Source: Paenibacillus peoriae (GTDB lineage Bacteria; Bacillota; Bacilli; Paenibacillales; Paenibacillaceae). Taken from it: a stretch of 64,000 nt of DNA. The notes beneath the pieces are model-generated. The model saw only the letters and a program-made list of their open reading frames with translations, was not told where the DNA came from and did no database searches. The stretch is taken from the NCBI RefSeq assembly GCF_022531965.1, contig NZ_CP092831.1, forward strand, positions 4,659,001-4,723,000, read 5' to 3'. The position numbers were made by a program, and so were the translations under genes. Of the stretch, positions 52,180 to 60,685 are shown piece after piece. The stretch's first letter is position 1. Every line of letters begins with the position of its first letter.

Positions 52180-53349
52180 ATGAAAACAGCCCTCTGGCTG
52201 TATCTCTTTTTGTTCATTGCCTTTTTTGATCTGCATGCGCAATATCCTATTTTGACGCCATTCGCCATCTCTCTGGGGGCAGCTCCTACCTTTATCGGTT
52301 GGATGATGGGGATTTACTCTCTGACTCACCTGCCTGGCAATTTGATGGCAGGTCCCAAAGTCGACAAACACGGCAGTCGCCGATATATTATGTTCAGCCT
52401 GACAGCTGCAGGCCTGATCCTGATCATTCAATCGTACATCCATACACCGTGGGAATTACTTTTTCTGCGTGCGATTAGTGGCTATGTGTTGGCTTTTTTA
52501 TCTCCAGCCTGTCTGGCCATGCTGGCGCAACTGTCTGATCATCCGGTTACGCAGGGTAAATATATGTCGGGGCATGGTGTCGTCCATACGTTGGCCTCTG
52601 TTCTGTCTCCAGCCGCAGGCGCATTTATCGTAGCCAGTTTTGGCTTTAGCGAGACATTTAGTTCCCTTGGCATCATTCTCGTAATCACGGGGCTTATGGC
52701 TTATTTCACCTTACCCAAAAAAGCACCCGCTCCGCAGGCCCAATTATCTGATGGTCATACGACACCTGCTCCACTCTCGGCAGCACAGACGCGGTTACCA
52801 TTCAATTGGCGTTACCTGCTTTTACCTTTTGTTTTGGCGTGCGCACAAGGCATTTTATTTTATGAGATCCCATTACGAAATAACGGTTCTGCGTCCATGA
52901 TGTCCACCGGATTGCTTTTTTCCATCATCAGTTTGGGAGCACTCTGTACGCTTAGTTTGCTTTTTCTGAACAAATATTCACCGATGGTTAGGCTACTTTG
53001 TGGCATTATTCTGATGTCTTTAAGCTTCTATGCACTCGCCACCACGCCCGAAGCGACAATAGGCATCATCCTGTTTATTTTGGGAACAGCCAAAGGCATC
53101 ATTTTTCCAGCGCTGGCCTCTCTCTTCATACGAATTGGAGGTGCTCGATTGGGCAAAACCTTTGCCCTGCAATCCATTGCAACGTCAATCGGCTCCTTTG
53201 CCGGGCCTGTACTGGCGGGTCAGCTTCCGGATCACATATCCCCTTTTTTTATCGCATTTCTGATTCTGATGGCTGGCCTGCTATTCGTTCCCGTTAAGCG
53301 CATATCTCCGACGCCGCCACTGTCTGCCACAGGACCTTATCATTCCTAG
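52180..53349 (+). CDS. MFS transporter
   Basis: 389 residues, about 12 membrane helices in two halves with a soluble loop near 180-205. AAAGGGGG precedes the ATG. GPKVDKHGSRR (D-x3-G-x-R) in the helix 2-3 loop is the MFS signature. Likely exports a drug, sugar or amino acid derivative; substrate unknown. No regulator gene adjacent. The upstream region 51957-52179 shows no gene. Confidence 0.88.
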   Translation: MKTALWLYLFLFIAFFDLHAQYPILTPFAISLGAAPTFIGWMMGIYSLTHLPGNLMAGPKVDKHGSRRYIMFSLTAAGLILIIQSYIHTPWELLFLRAISGYVLAFLSPACLAMLAQLSDHPVTQGKYMSGHGVVHTLASVLSPAAGAFIVASFGFSETFSSLGIILVITGLMAYFTLPKKAPAPQAQLSDGHTTPAPLSAAQTRLPFNWRYLLLPFVLACAQGILFYEIPLRNNGSASMMSTGLLFSIISLGALCTLSLLFLNKYSPMVRLLCGIILMSLSFYALATTPEATIGIILFILGTAKGIIFPALASLFIRIGGARLGKTFALQSIATSIGSFAGPVLAGQLPDHISPFFIAFLILMAGLLFVPVKRISPTPPLSATGPYHS

Positions 53350-53491
53350 CTAGTCTGAGGCAGTGGGTATGCTAAAATGCTATCTTTAAAGCCCAAAATG
53401 CCGTTCCAGAGGGCAGATGCACAGTACACTATACCCCTATCCACATAGACTATTTTGACTGAACATTCACTAATAAAGGGAGGTGCAGCCT

Positions 53492-53602
53492 GTGAGCCAC
53501 TGTCATCCTGTAAGCCCTTGCCCTGTTTTTGGAACTTCAACTGGCACCATTCTTGTTCTTTATATTCTGCTCGTCATCATTCTCCGTACTTGCTGGTTTT
53601 AA
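53492..53602 (+). CDS. Short hydrophobic peptide (YjcZ-like)
   Basis: 36 residues from GTG 53492, behind AAAGGGAGGTG. A Cys/Pro-rich head (MSHCHPVSPCPVF) is followed by one hydrophobic helix (GTILVLYILLVIILRTCWF). The hydrophobic stretch ending in Cys-Trp-Phe resembles the YjcZ sporulation peptides of Bacillus (VLFILLIIVG), a loose similarity. Own terminator after it. Function unknown, a spore or mother-cell membrane role is a guess. Confidence 0.6.
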   Translation: MSHCHPVSPCPVFGTSTGTILVLYILLVIILRTCWF

Positions 53603-53640
53603 TGTCTAAATTGCCCTAACATGTTGTCCCTTGTACCCAT

Positions 53641-53676
53641 GCCTGCCACTTCTGGCAGGCTATTTTGTTATTTTTT
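53641..53676 (+). terminator. Terminator after the YjcZ-like peptide gene
   Basis: Eight-base arms GCCTGCCA and TGGCAGGC with a four-base loop, then ATTTTGTTATTTTTT. Confidence 0.85.
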
Positions 53677-53768
53677 GCATGAGAACCCTATTTGGAGCTA
53701 CACTATACTCATATTCTTCATTTCCCGGGGAATTTCGAGCATATGTATCAGACAAGGGGTGAGCTTAA

Positions 53769-54113
53769 ATGGCGATAACCGTGATCGTCGAAGGGAAAAA
53801 TGACCGCAGCAAACTTCGCCGATTACTTGACCCGGAGGTTCACATTTTATGCACCTTCGGCACACTAAACTCTATAAAACTGGAATCCCTCCACAAGCGA
53901 GCCAAGCACGACGAAATATATTTATTTATGGACAATGACAGCTCAGGGAAAAAAATAAGGGGTGTGCTTGCAGACTCTTTTCCAGATGCCTACCATATGT
54001 ATACCCGCAAAGGATACGCTGGCGTAGAAGGGACTCCAGACGAATATGTGATCGCTCAATTGGAAAAAGCAGGATTAGAAGAATACATTATATACCCGCC
54101 ACCTGTTCTTTAG
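53769..54113 (+). CDS. Toprim domain protein (YusF-like)
   Basis: 114 residues, a single Toprim domain: the acidic catalytic Glu in VIVEGKNDRSKLRRLL, and D-x-D in YLFMDNDSSGKKIRGVL. This is the fold of primases, topoisomerases and RNase M5. The protein is as small as YusF of Bacillus, whose role is unknown. Likely a nuclease or RNA maturation factor. Start has GGGGTGAG close upstream. Confidence 0.88.
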   Translation: MAITVIVEGKNDRSKLRRLLDPEVHILCTFGTLNSIKLESLHKRAKHDEIYLFMDNDSSGKKIRGVLADSFPDAYHMYTRKGYAGVEGTPDEYVIAQLEKAGLEEYIIYPPPVL

Positions 54114-54124
54114 TCTTGAATAAC

Positions 54125-54167
54125 AAAAAAGCTGTCCTCAGGCCGCTTTCATGCCTGTTGGACAGCT
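54125..54167 (-). terminator. Terminator of ctaB
   Basis: AGCTGTCC and GGACAGCT enclose a 22-base loop with an inner stem; on the minus strand six T follow. It is shared with the end of the Toprim gene. Confidence 0.85.
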
Positions 54168-54201
54168 ATATGGTGTACTATAAAATGCCTCTAAAATGAC
54201 A

Positions 54202-55146
54202 TTAGAATTTATGAACCGTATCGACGATCATCAGCAAGAAGCTGAGTGTCAGATGGTTAATGGAAAAGAAAAATACTTTTTTGGCCCAGGAATCCGTTTC
54301 TTCTTCCTTAATCGTAAAACCTTTAAAGGCATAGAATGCCCACAGCACGGACAGTAACACGGACACGATCATAAAAATCATACCGGCATATCCATAAGCA
54401 TACATAAGGATGGGTACCGGAATCAGCAATACAATATAAGGAATCATCTGAATTTTGGTCCGATGGATACCTTTTACGACTGGCAACAACGGAAATCCTG
54501 CTGCGCGATATTCCTCAACTCTGCGAATAGCAAGTGCCCAGAAGTGAGGCGGCTGCCATAAGAACAGGAGAGCGAATAAAAGCCAAGCGCCCATATCAAT
54601 ACGACCCGAAGCGGCCACATAACCAATTACAGGAGGCATTGCACCAGAAATACCGCCGATGGATGTACTCCATGTAGATGAACGTTTTAACCAAAGTGTA
54701 TAAATACCGACGTAGACGAACATACCAAGTAATCCCAGTAATCCTGCCTTTACACCAGAGAAGAAGAATAGAACAGCTAACCCGACAACACCCAAAATAA
54801 TAGCGTATGACAACACCGTTGTAGGGGTCAGACGCCCTGTTGGCAGTGAGCGATTACGTGTACGTTCCATTTTCAAATCCAGCTCACGGTCAAAATAGTT
54901 GTTAAAAACACATGAAGATGCCATAACCAGCATTGTACCTAAAAGTGTAAGAATTAGCTTTATATAGTCAACGTCCCATTGCGATGCTAACCAAAAACCA
55001 CCAAAGGCTGCAACCAGATTGGTACGAAGGATGCCTGGCTTGGTAACTGTAATAAAATCTTTCCAAGTGCCCGCTTTGCCGGGTGGTTTAGATTTTACAG
55101 AATAGGTAGCCGCATCCGAAGAAGTCTTATAACTTATATTATCCAT
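54202..55146 (-). CDS. ctaB: Protohaem IX farnesyltransferase (haem O synthase)
   Basis: 314 residues from ATG 55146 with AAGGGGGAG nine bases before it; the frame is open upstream but without a site. UbiA superfamily, about nine helices. N-terminal NDxxD-type site NNYFDRELDLKMERTRNRSLPTGR (about 94-117) binds the farnesyl diphosphate with Mg, and the second conserved segment is WLLFALLFLWQPPHFWALAIRRVEEYRAAGFPLLPVVKG. Makes haem O for CtaA. Promoter region carries TGTGAACGT about 107 bases upstream. Confidence 0.95.
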   Translation of the reverse strand: MDNISYKTSSDAATYSVKSKPPGKAGTWKDFITVTKPGILRTNLVAAFGGFWLASQWDVDYIKLILTLLGTMLVMASSCVFNNYFDRELDLKMERTRNRSLPTGRLTPTTVLSYAIILGVVGLAVLFFFSGVKAGLLGLLGMFVYVGIYTLWLKRSSTWSTSIGGISGAMPPVIGYVAASGRIDMGAWLLFALLFLWQPPHFWALAIRRVEEYRAAGFPLLPVVKGIHRTKIQMIPYIVLLIPVPILMYAYGYAGMIFMIVSVLLSVLWAFYAFKGFTIKEEETDSWAKKVFFFSINHLTLSFLLMIVDTVHKF

Positions 55147-55349
55147 TGTGAGTAACTCCCCCTTAGAGATGTATGAATTCGGGAGTAAGTTGAACTCCGA
55201 TATAAATTTTATCATATACCTACCCCAAAAAGTTTGACAGAAAACGCACAAAACGTTCACAATTCCGATGGCAAATCGCCCCTGCTGATCGTTTACAGTA
55301 AATTTGGGTAGTAATAAGTACAGGAAACAATACAAAAGGAGCGACAGAT

Positions 55350-56333
55350 ATGGATACAGCCACACACTTTGTCATGGGAATCGGATTGGCCGGTCTGGCC
55401 TACACTGACCCTGTCGTCGCCGGAGATCCAAAGTTGGCCGCAGTGGTGCTGCTCGCTACAGTTATAGGGTCACAAGCTCCGGATTTTGACACTTTGCTTC
55501 GGTTGAAAAATAATGCAGCCTACATTCGCAATCACCGTGGACTGTCGCATTCAATTCCCTTCTGGTTGATATGGATCTTGTCAATAACAGGGCTAATTTG
55601 CCTGATCTTCAGAGATGTGCCCCCAGGTCATGTAGCATTATGGGTAACGATTGCCGTCTGCCTGCATGTATTCACAGATTTATTTAATACGTACGGAACA
55701 CAGGCATTCCGGCCGTTTACAAACAAGTGGATATCTTGGAATATCATCCATATTTTCGATCCCTTTATTTTTGGCACCCATGTTGCTGCGATTATGCTGT
55801 GGATCACCGGATTGATTCCACCCGCTCCCTTATTTATTACGCTGTACGTCATTATTGGCCTGTATTACATTTGGCGAACCTGGAGTCATTTTATTACCAG
55901 AAAAGCGGTACGTAATATGGACAACGAGCGTCAGGAGGGCGACAATTATTATATCATTCCCACCGTATCATGGAACCGGTGGCATGTGGTAAAAGCTCAT
56001 CAGAATGGAAGTTATGACATTGGCGGATTAAATGGCTCGCACTTATTTTGGACGAAACACGCAATTCCATCCACACATCCTGCCGTAGAAGCATCCAAAT
56101 CCTATCGCGATGTGCAGGCATTTCGCTATTTTTCCTCCTTTGCCGTTGCCGAGGTGGAAGAACTGGAATGGGGCTACATTGTGCGATGGGGAGACGTGAG
56201 GTATCGACACCGGAGGCAATATCCATTCGTGGCTGTGGTCGCGATGGATAAGCAGTTCGGGCTGATCAACAGTTATATCGGATGGCTCAGTGACGAAAAG
56301 ATGCAAAAACGCCTTTCCCTGCATACGAATTAA
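55350..56333 (+). CDS. YfhP-like metal-dependent hydrolase (DUF457/YdjM family)
   Basis: 327 residues. Membrane-bound YdjM/YfhP type: MDTATHFVMGIGLAGLAY at the N-terminus, GSQAPDFDTLLRLKNNAAYIRNHRGLSHSIPFWLIW (HRGLSHS metal-binding motif near residue 65), VFTDLFNTYGTQAFRPF. Five or so membrane helices in the first 180 residues, then a soluble C-terminal domain. AAAGGAG before the ATG. In Bacillus YfhP is thought to regulate or accompany phosphate or pH homeostasis genes, an uncertain attribution. Followed by a strong terminator. Confidence 0.85.
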   Translation: MDTATHFVMGIGLAGLAYTDPVVAGDPKLAAVVLLATVIGSQAPDFDTLLRLKNNAAYIRNHRGLSHSIPFWLIWILSITGLICLIFRDVPPGHVALWVTIAVCLHVFTDLFNTYGTQAFRPFTNKWISWNIIHIFDPFIFGTHVAAIMLWITGLIPPAPLFITLYVIIGLYYIWRTWSHFITRKAVRNMDNERQEGDNYYIIPTVSWNRWHVVKAHQNGSYDIGGLNGSHLFWTKHAIPSTHPAVEASKSYRDVQAFRYFSSFAVAEVEELEWGYIVRWGDVRYRHRRQYPFVAVVAMDKQFGLINSYIGWLSDEKMQKRLSLHTN

Positions 56334-56370
56334 AATCTGCTTACAAGCTAACAACCAGCCGTATGAACAA

Positions 56371-56414
56371 GAAACAGCAAGTTCCCCCTTAATCTGGGAG
56401 CTTGCTGTTTTTTT
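56371..56414 (+). terminator. Terminator of the YfhP-like gene
   Basis: Arms AACAGCAAGTTCCC and GGGAGCTTGCTGTT (56373-56386, 56396-56409) followed by a run of T. Confidence 0.9.
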
Positions 56415-56500
56415 GGCCATTCGCGCCAAAAATCACATCTCATGAAAGCGCCCTCTTGACGAAGCGGACTTGCGTGATTCACAATGGTCATAAGCCATGC

Positions 56501-56535
56501 GTAAAAAAAATCCGGAGCATGATCGCTCCGGATTT
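56501..56535 (-). terminator. Terminator of the first SASP gene
   Basis: AATCCGGAG and CTCCGGATT form a nine-base stem; on the minus strand it is followed by TTTTTTT. It lies some 54 bases after the SASP stop. Confidence 0.85.
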
Positions 56536-56588
56536 TCTTCATGACAGTTGCTCATAATACAGCTTCCAAGATGGAGTGTTTATGTGTA

Positions 56589-56810
56589 TTACTGCAAACG
56601 GCTGCTGCCCGACAAGGATTGTTCTGCTTGTTGGACTAGCTTTTTCGTAATATATCCCCCAAGAGAACCTGTTTCGCGGGAAACAACATTACCGAAGTAA
56701 CCGTCCTGAGGGATGGTGATGCCAAGTTCTTGAGCTGCCTCATATTTTAATTGTTGTAAAGCGGCGTTGGCCTGCGGTACTTGCAGGTTGTTTGAACGAC
56801 GTCTGCTCAT
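56589..56810 (-). CDS. Alpha/beta-type small acid-soluble spore protein, copy 1
   Basis: 73 residues from ATG 56810, seven bases after AAAGGAGA. Coats and protects spore DNA from UV and chemical damage. Family signatures: PQANAALQQLKYEAAQELGI, with the germination protease site in KYE-A, and ETGSLGGYITKKLVQQAEQSL. The nearly identical core of the second SASP gene at 59642 is in the opposite orientation 3 kb away. Expected to be under forespore sigma-G; I did not find a clear sigma-G box. Confidence 0.95.
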   Translation of the reverse strand: MSRRRSNNLQVPQANAALQQLKYEAAQELGITIPQDGYFGNVVSRETGSLGGYITKKLVQQAEQSLSGSSRLQ

Positions 56811-56931
56811 ATTTGAATCTCCTTTCAGTTCTTTGTGAGTGAGGTTCATTGCAAGCTTGCAAGATTATTATGGCTCGCTTACAACTACTTATTCCTGAAA
56901 TTCAACATTCGAACACTGGAGGTTTTTACCA

Positions 56932-57099
56932 ATGAGCAAAGGTTTATCCCTATGGTTCGCCGTTTCATCCATTGTCCTGCTGACCGCAGCCGCTATATCC
57001 ATCAGTTATTCCGCATGGCTTGCCATTCTACTGGGGCTATTATCTGTCGGCAATATTGGCTGGGGTTTCGTGGTTAAAGCCCGACAACGCCGCTCCTAA
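56932..57099 (+). CDS. Small membrane protein, 55 residues
   Basis: A 55-residue peptide from ATG 56932, behind GGAGG with nine bases spacing. Two hydrophobic stretches (LWFAVSSIVLLTAAAISISY and AWLAILLGLLSVGNIGWGFVV) form a helical hairpin, followed by a basic tail (KARQRRS). It lies in the divergent region between the SASP gene and trpS. No family recognised. Confidence 0.65.
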   Translation: MSKGLSLWFAVSSIVLLTAAAISISYSAWLAILLGLLSVGNIGWGFVVKARQRRS

Positions 57100-57142
57100 T
57101 CCAATCCTATAAAAGGCCTAATTCGTTTCGCCTCAATATGCT

Positions 57143-58132
57143 TTAGCGTAGACGTGGCAGAAAGCCCATGCGCTCTTTGACCGCAGACAGCGTGACTTCA
57201 GCAGCTTCTTGTGCACGCTCTGCGGATTGGGCCAAAATATGTCCAATTTCACCAGATTCCCGGATATCGCGATAGCGTTGCTGAATCGGTTCAAGCATAG
57301 CCACAACCGTCTCTGCCAGTTCTTTTTTAAATGTCCCGTACATTTGGCCTTCATAACGATCCTGCACTTCTTGGAGCGACAAACCGGAACACTGGCTGTA
57401 AATGCTCATTAGATTACTAATTTCAGGTTTATTGGCCAGATCATATCTAACCTCACTGCCAGAATCGGTCGTAGCGCGGCTGATTTTCTTGCGTATGACT
57501 TTCGGTTCGTCCAGTAGCGCAATAAAACTGCCTGCATTCGGATTACTCTTGCTCATTTTTTTGGATGCATCATCCAGGGACATAATTCTCGCCCCTACTT
57601 CAGGGATATACGGCTCGGGAATTGTAAAATAATCTCCATAACGATGATTAAAGCGGCCAGCCAAGTCCCGTGTCAGCTCCAGATGCTGTTTCTGATCTTC
57701 GCCCACCGGGACGAGATCCGCGTTGTAGAGCAAAATGTCAGCTGCCATCAACGACGGATATACGAACAACCCTGCTCCTACGGAATCCTTGCCAGCAGCC
57801 TTGTCCTTAAACTGAGTCATACGTTCCAGCTCGCCCATATTCGTCAGTGTTGTCATCAACCATCCCAGCTCAGCATGCTGAGGAACATGGGATTGTAAAA
57901 AGACGTTGGATTTCTCTGGGTTAATACCCGCTGCAATAAATAATGCCGCTACCGCCTCCGACTGCTCGCGTAATTGAGCTGGTTCCTGCGGTACGGTAAT
58001 CGCATGAAGATCTGGAACCATAAAGTAACATTGGTGATCCTCTTGCAATTTGACAAAGTTTTTCATTGCACCAATGTAGTTGCCCAAAGTAAGTTGTCCG
58101 CTAGGCTGAATACCTGAAAGTACAGTTTTCAT
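57143..58132 (-). CDS. trpS: Tryptophanyl-tRNA synthetase
   Basis: 329 residues, class Ic. Charges tRNA-Trp. HIGH-type motif in SGIQPSGQLTLGNYIGA near residues 8-19, KMSKS present as KKMSKSNPN near 193. Length and motifs are normal. GGAGGAGGAAGAG precedes the ATG. Controlled by a T-box leader with a Trp specifier. Confidence 0.98.
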   Translation of the reverse strand: MKTVLSGIQPSGQLTLGNYIGAMKNFVKLQEDHQCYFMVPDLHAITVPQEPAQLREQSEAVAALFIAAGINPEKSNVFLQSHVPQHAELGWLMTTLTNMGELERMTQFKDKAAGKDSVGAGLFVYPSLMAADILLYNADLVPVGEDQKQHLELTRDLAGRFNHRYGDYFTIPEPYIPEVGARIMSLDDASKKMSKSNPNAGSFIALLDEPKVIRKKISRATTDSGSEVRYDLANKPEISNLMSIYSQCSGLSLQEVQDRYEGQMYGTFKKELAETVVAMLEPIQQRYRDIRESGEIGHILAQSAERAQEAAEVTLSAVKERMGFLPRLR

Positions 58133-58164
58133 ACTCTTCCTCCTCCGATTATTTCAATATTTAG

Positions 58165-58460
58165 AACGCAAAAAGGCCCCGCATCCTCAAGGGACGCGAG
58201 ACCGTGGTACCACCCTTATTCATTGCCGTCAGCCTTTGCTTATCGGAGCTATGCGCCATGACTGATTGCAATCTTAAAGCTCCGTTAACGGGGAGCAATC
58301 GGCCGTCATACTGAGGACTGTAAAATCCTGTTCTGTGCGGCACTCCAAGGTCCATTCAGCAATGCAGGCTCACCGGTTCCCATCCACCACCGGCTTTCTG
58401 AAGAGCTTATGCGAAAGCTTACTTGTCCTCATCATCGCGTTATCCATGTCATTACTTTCT
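58165..58460 (-). promoter_or_regulatory. T-box leader of trpS (Trp specifier)
   Basis: Minus strand: T-box AGGGTGGTACCACGG at 58216-58202, followed by the terminator stem (about 58201-58175) and TTTTT. The Stem I end contains GAA-TGG-ACC, giving Trp codon TGG at 58354-58352, the specifier that matches trpS. Uncharged tRNA-Trp pairs with it and stabilises the antiterminator. It occupies most of the 453-base gap before the aldose epimerase gene. Confidence 0.95.
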
Positions 58461-58471
58461 AAACTACATTA

Positions 58472-58500
58472 ATGATAATTCCGCATAATGTTATTGTCAA
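58472..58500 (-). promoter_or_regulatory. sigma-A promoter of trpS leader
   Basis: Minus strand TTGACA (58500-58495), 17-base spacer, TATCAT (58477-58472). Transcription would start about 58465, just ahead of the T-box structure. Confidence 0.7.
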
Positions 58501-58585
58501 ATGACGATTGTGCCCTACGATCAAAAATCTGTTATCATAATGACACGAAGCTTCAACCGATTATAGTGGACAAAGGAGCATGGAT

Positions 58586-59551
58586 ATGAAACAAGTGACC
58601 AAAGAACACTGGAACGGTTACGACACGTATGTTTTACATAGTGGTGAACTGGAAGTTACGATGATCCCTCGCCTCGGGAATAATATTATCTCAGTGCGTG
58701 ATCTGAAGCTCGACAGGGATATCGTACGTCGGCCCGGTGAGGAAGAATTGGCTTTTTATTTACAAAAGCCTTATCATTTTGGCTTGCCCATTTTGATTCC
58801 TCCTGGCCGAATTCGCAAAGGACAATTTGAGTTTGACGGTGTTCCTTACCAGTTCGACCGAAATACAGCCAATGACAACCATATACACGGTCTGCATCGT
58901 AATCAATCCTGGCGCTGCAGTGATATTGAAGAGGATGAAGAAGGTTGCAGTGTCACTACCGAGCTTTTGACAGAAAGTGATCCGCACTGGATGGAACAAT
59001 TCCCCATTCCTTTGCGTCTGGAGATGACGTATCGCTTGCAGGGTGCTATATTAAGTCAAACACTGCGCGTAACCAATTTGGGTGAAAAAGCAGCCCCATT
59101 TGGCTTGGGATATCACACTTGGTTTATGGTGGACGGAGAACCTGAGCGCTGGCGCCTAAAGCTACCTGTAAACGGCGTATATGAACAGGATGCTGAACAG
59201 CTACCTACAGGTATCATTACTTCGTTGAATGACTTGGAACAGCTCTCTTCGGGTCTTTCTCTGAAAGGAACGAATCTAGATACGTTGCTGCGGGCAACGG
59301 AAGGCCCTGCTGTAGCTCTTTTGACTCGTGATGATGGTTATCAAATCCGCTACACAGCAGATGAGCAATACTTTAAGTATTGGGTGTTATACACCAAAGG
59401 TGAATGCGATCAGTATCTTTGCATTGAGCCTTATACCTGGCTGTCAGATGCTCCTAATTTACCTGATCCTGTTGAAGGAGGCGGGCTGATCCGTCTGGAG
59501 CCTAAGCAATCCATCGATCTCAAAACTCAGATTCATATCATATATCCGTAA
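58586..59551 (+). CDS. Aldose 1-epimerase family protein
   Basis: 321 residues from ATG 58586, eight bases after AAAGGAG; a Met two codons upstream is too close to that site. Mutarotase fold. ENDNHIHGLHRNQSW (His near 98) and YHTWFMVDGE (His near 177) hold the catalytic His pair; a C-terminal E (CIEPYTW) fits the catalytic Glu. Converts alpha and beta anomers of hexoses. Substrate is not clear, and the protein could belong to the related non-galactose group. Confidence 0.85.
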   Translation: MKQVTKEHWNGYDTYVLHSGELEVTMIPRLGNNIISVRDLKLDRDIVRRPGEEELAFYLQKPYHFGLPILIPPGRIRKGQFEFDGVPYQFDRNTANDNHIHGLHRNQSWRCSDIEEDEEGCSVTTELLTESDPHWMEQFPIPLRLEMTYRLQGAILSQTLRVTNLGEKAAPFGLGYHTWFMVDGEPERWRLKLPVNGVYEQDAEQLPTGIITSLNDLEQLSSGLSLKGTNLDTLLRATEGPAVALLTRDDGYQIRYTADEQYFKYWVLYTKGECDQYLCIEPYTWLSDAPNLPDPVEGGGLIRLEPKQSIDLKTQIHIIYP

Positions 59552-59641
59552 TTTCCCTCTAGTCACTTTCCTTCCTTCGGCGCATATTTTCATAACTCTG
59601 TCGCATACTAACCTCATCACAGCCGAAGGAGGTGACTACAC

Positions 59642-59878
59642 ATGAATGAAGCTAATCAAGGCAGAAGTCGTCGCAGTAACAACCTTGTTGTTCCTCAAGC
59701 CAACAACGCACTGCAACAATTGAAATATGAAGCTGCACAAGAGCTGGGCATCACCATTCCGGCAGATGGTTACTACGGTGACATGCCATCCCGTGAAGCT
59801 GGTTCTCTGGGAGGCTATATCACTAAACGCTTGGTACAGCTGGCCGAACAGCAATTATCAGGACGTTCAGGTCAATAA
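59642..59878 (+). CDS. Alpha/beta-type small acid-soluble spore protein, copy 2
   Basis: 78 residues, GAAGGAGGTGA eight bases upstream. Core PQANNALQQLKYEAAQELGI with the germination protease site, then SREAGSLGGYITKRLVQLAEQQL. It is very like copy 1, with a longer Arg-rich head (NEANQGRSRRSNN). DNA-binding spore protectant. Confidence 0.96.
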   Translation: MNEANQGRSRRSNNLVVPQANNALQQLKYEAAQELGITIPADGYYGDMPSREAGSLGGYITKRLVQLAEQQLSGRSGQ

Positions 59879-59949
59879 GCGTCATTATTCCACATGAGCA
59901 TTCCGTTCATCGTAATTTACCAAAATGCGTTATAACGGGCATATAACAT

Positions 59950-59988
59950 AGGCGGTCTTCCCAAGGAAGGCCGCCTTTTCTCTTTTTT
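59950..59988 (+). terminator. Terminator of SASP copy 2
   Basis: AGGCGGTCTTCC and GGAAGGCCGCCT form a 12-base stem (one mismatch) followed by TTTTCTCTTTTTT. Confidence 0.9.
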
Positions 59989-60022
59989 AAATTAGGATTT
60001 TGCAAAATTCTCATATTGATGA

Positions 60023-60424
60023 TTATTCCGAATTAGCCGCTCGGTATGTAGGCTTGTTGTAGCGGATCATGAGATTCGCCATGTTGTAGTTGGACTCCAG
60101 TGTTGCATCTACCAAAATCGTTCCTTGTCTGATGGCAAAATCAAAAGCAATCTCACCATGAGTCCAGCTACGCTTATGATTTAGCGTTTCTAGGGCCATA
60201 CGCCGAAAATCCTCCCGATGCTTTGCTGATAACCCCGGTTCTACTGCTGCTAACGTGCCACCTTTACCTGCAAGCGGATTATGGCGAATCCCAAACTTCC
60301 CAACTACATTGTTACGTATTTGTACAAATACGATGCCTGACGACAAACCCGCCAGTTCATTATCCAGTTCTTTTAAAACGATATCCATCTGCCTTGCCAA
60401 CGACAATTGACCTACTTCATCCAT
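60023..60424 (-). CDS. Hypothetical protein
   Basis: 133 residues from ATG 60424, after AGGAGGG. The start is preferred to an upstream Met (60454) that has no site. Soluble, alpha/beta (VVGKFGIRHNPLAGKGGTLAAVEPG, TLNHKRSWTHGEIAFDFAIRQGTILVDATLESNYNMANLMIRY). Rich in conserved-looking Asn, His and Arg, which suggests an enzyme or binding fold, but I cannot name it. No linked gene gives a clue. Confidence 0.65.
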   Translation of the reverse strand: MDEVGQLSLARQMDIVLKELDNELAGLSSGIVFVQIRNNVVGKFGIRHNPLAGKGGTLAAVEPGLSAKHREDFRRMALETLNHKRSWTHGEIAFDFAIRQGTILVDATLESNYNMANLMIRYNKPTYRAANSE

Positions 60425-60640
60425 TACAAAAACCCTCCTATATACCTTGTCCAAAAATAATTAATAGGTCTTACGACTCAATTATATGCGAAGATTTTTA
60501 ACCTTACAATCAAAACCAACATAATTGGGTATTTATAACTATTTTCTAAGTATATCCATCATTTTAAATTTCGCCAACAGGTAATGTTAATTACACTTCG
60601 ACATTTTGCGACTTTGTTCATCATCTTCTGCAAAAATTAC

Positions 60641-60670
60641 AAAAAAGGCCTCCCTTATAGGAGACCTTTC
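60641..60670 (-). terminator. Terminator of pepF
   Basis: On the minus strand AAAGGTCTCC and GGGAGGCCTTT around a five-base loop, followed by TTTTTT. Confidence 0.85.
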
Positions 60671-60685
60671 AAAAGTGTAAATCCG

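Noticed and set aside
55247..55264. Rex operator upstream of ctaB
   Set aside because: TTGTGAA is present but the second half is TTTTGTG, a direct and not an inverted repeat.
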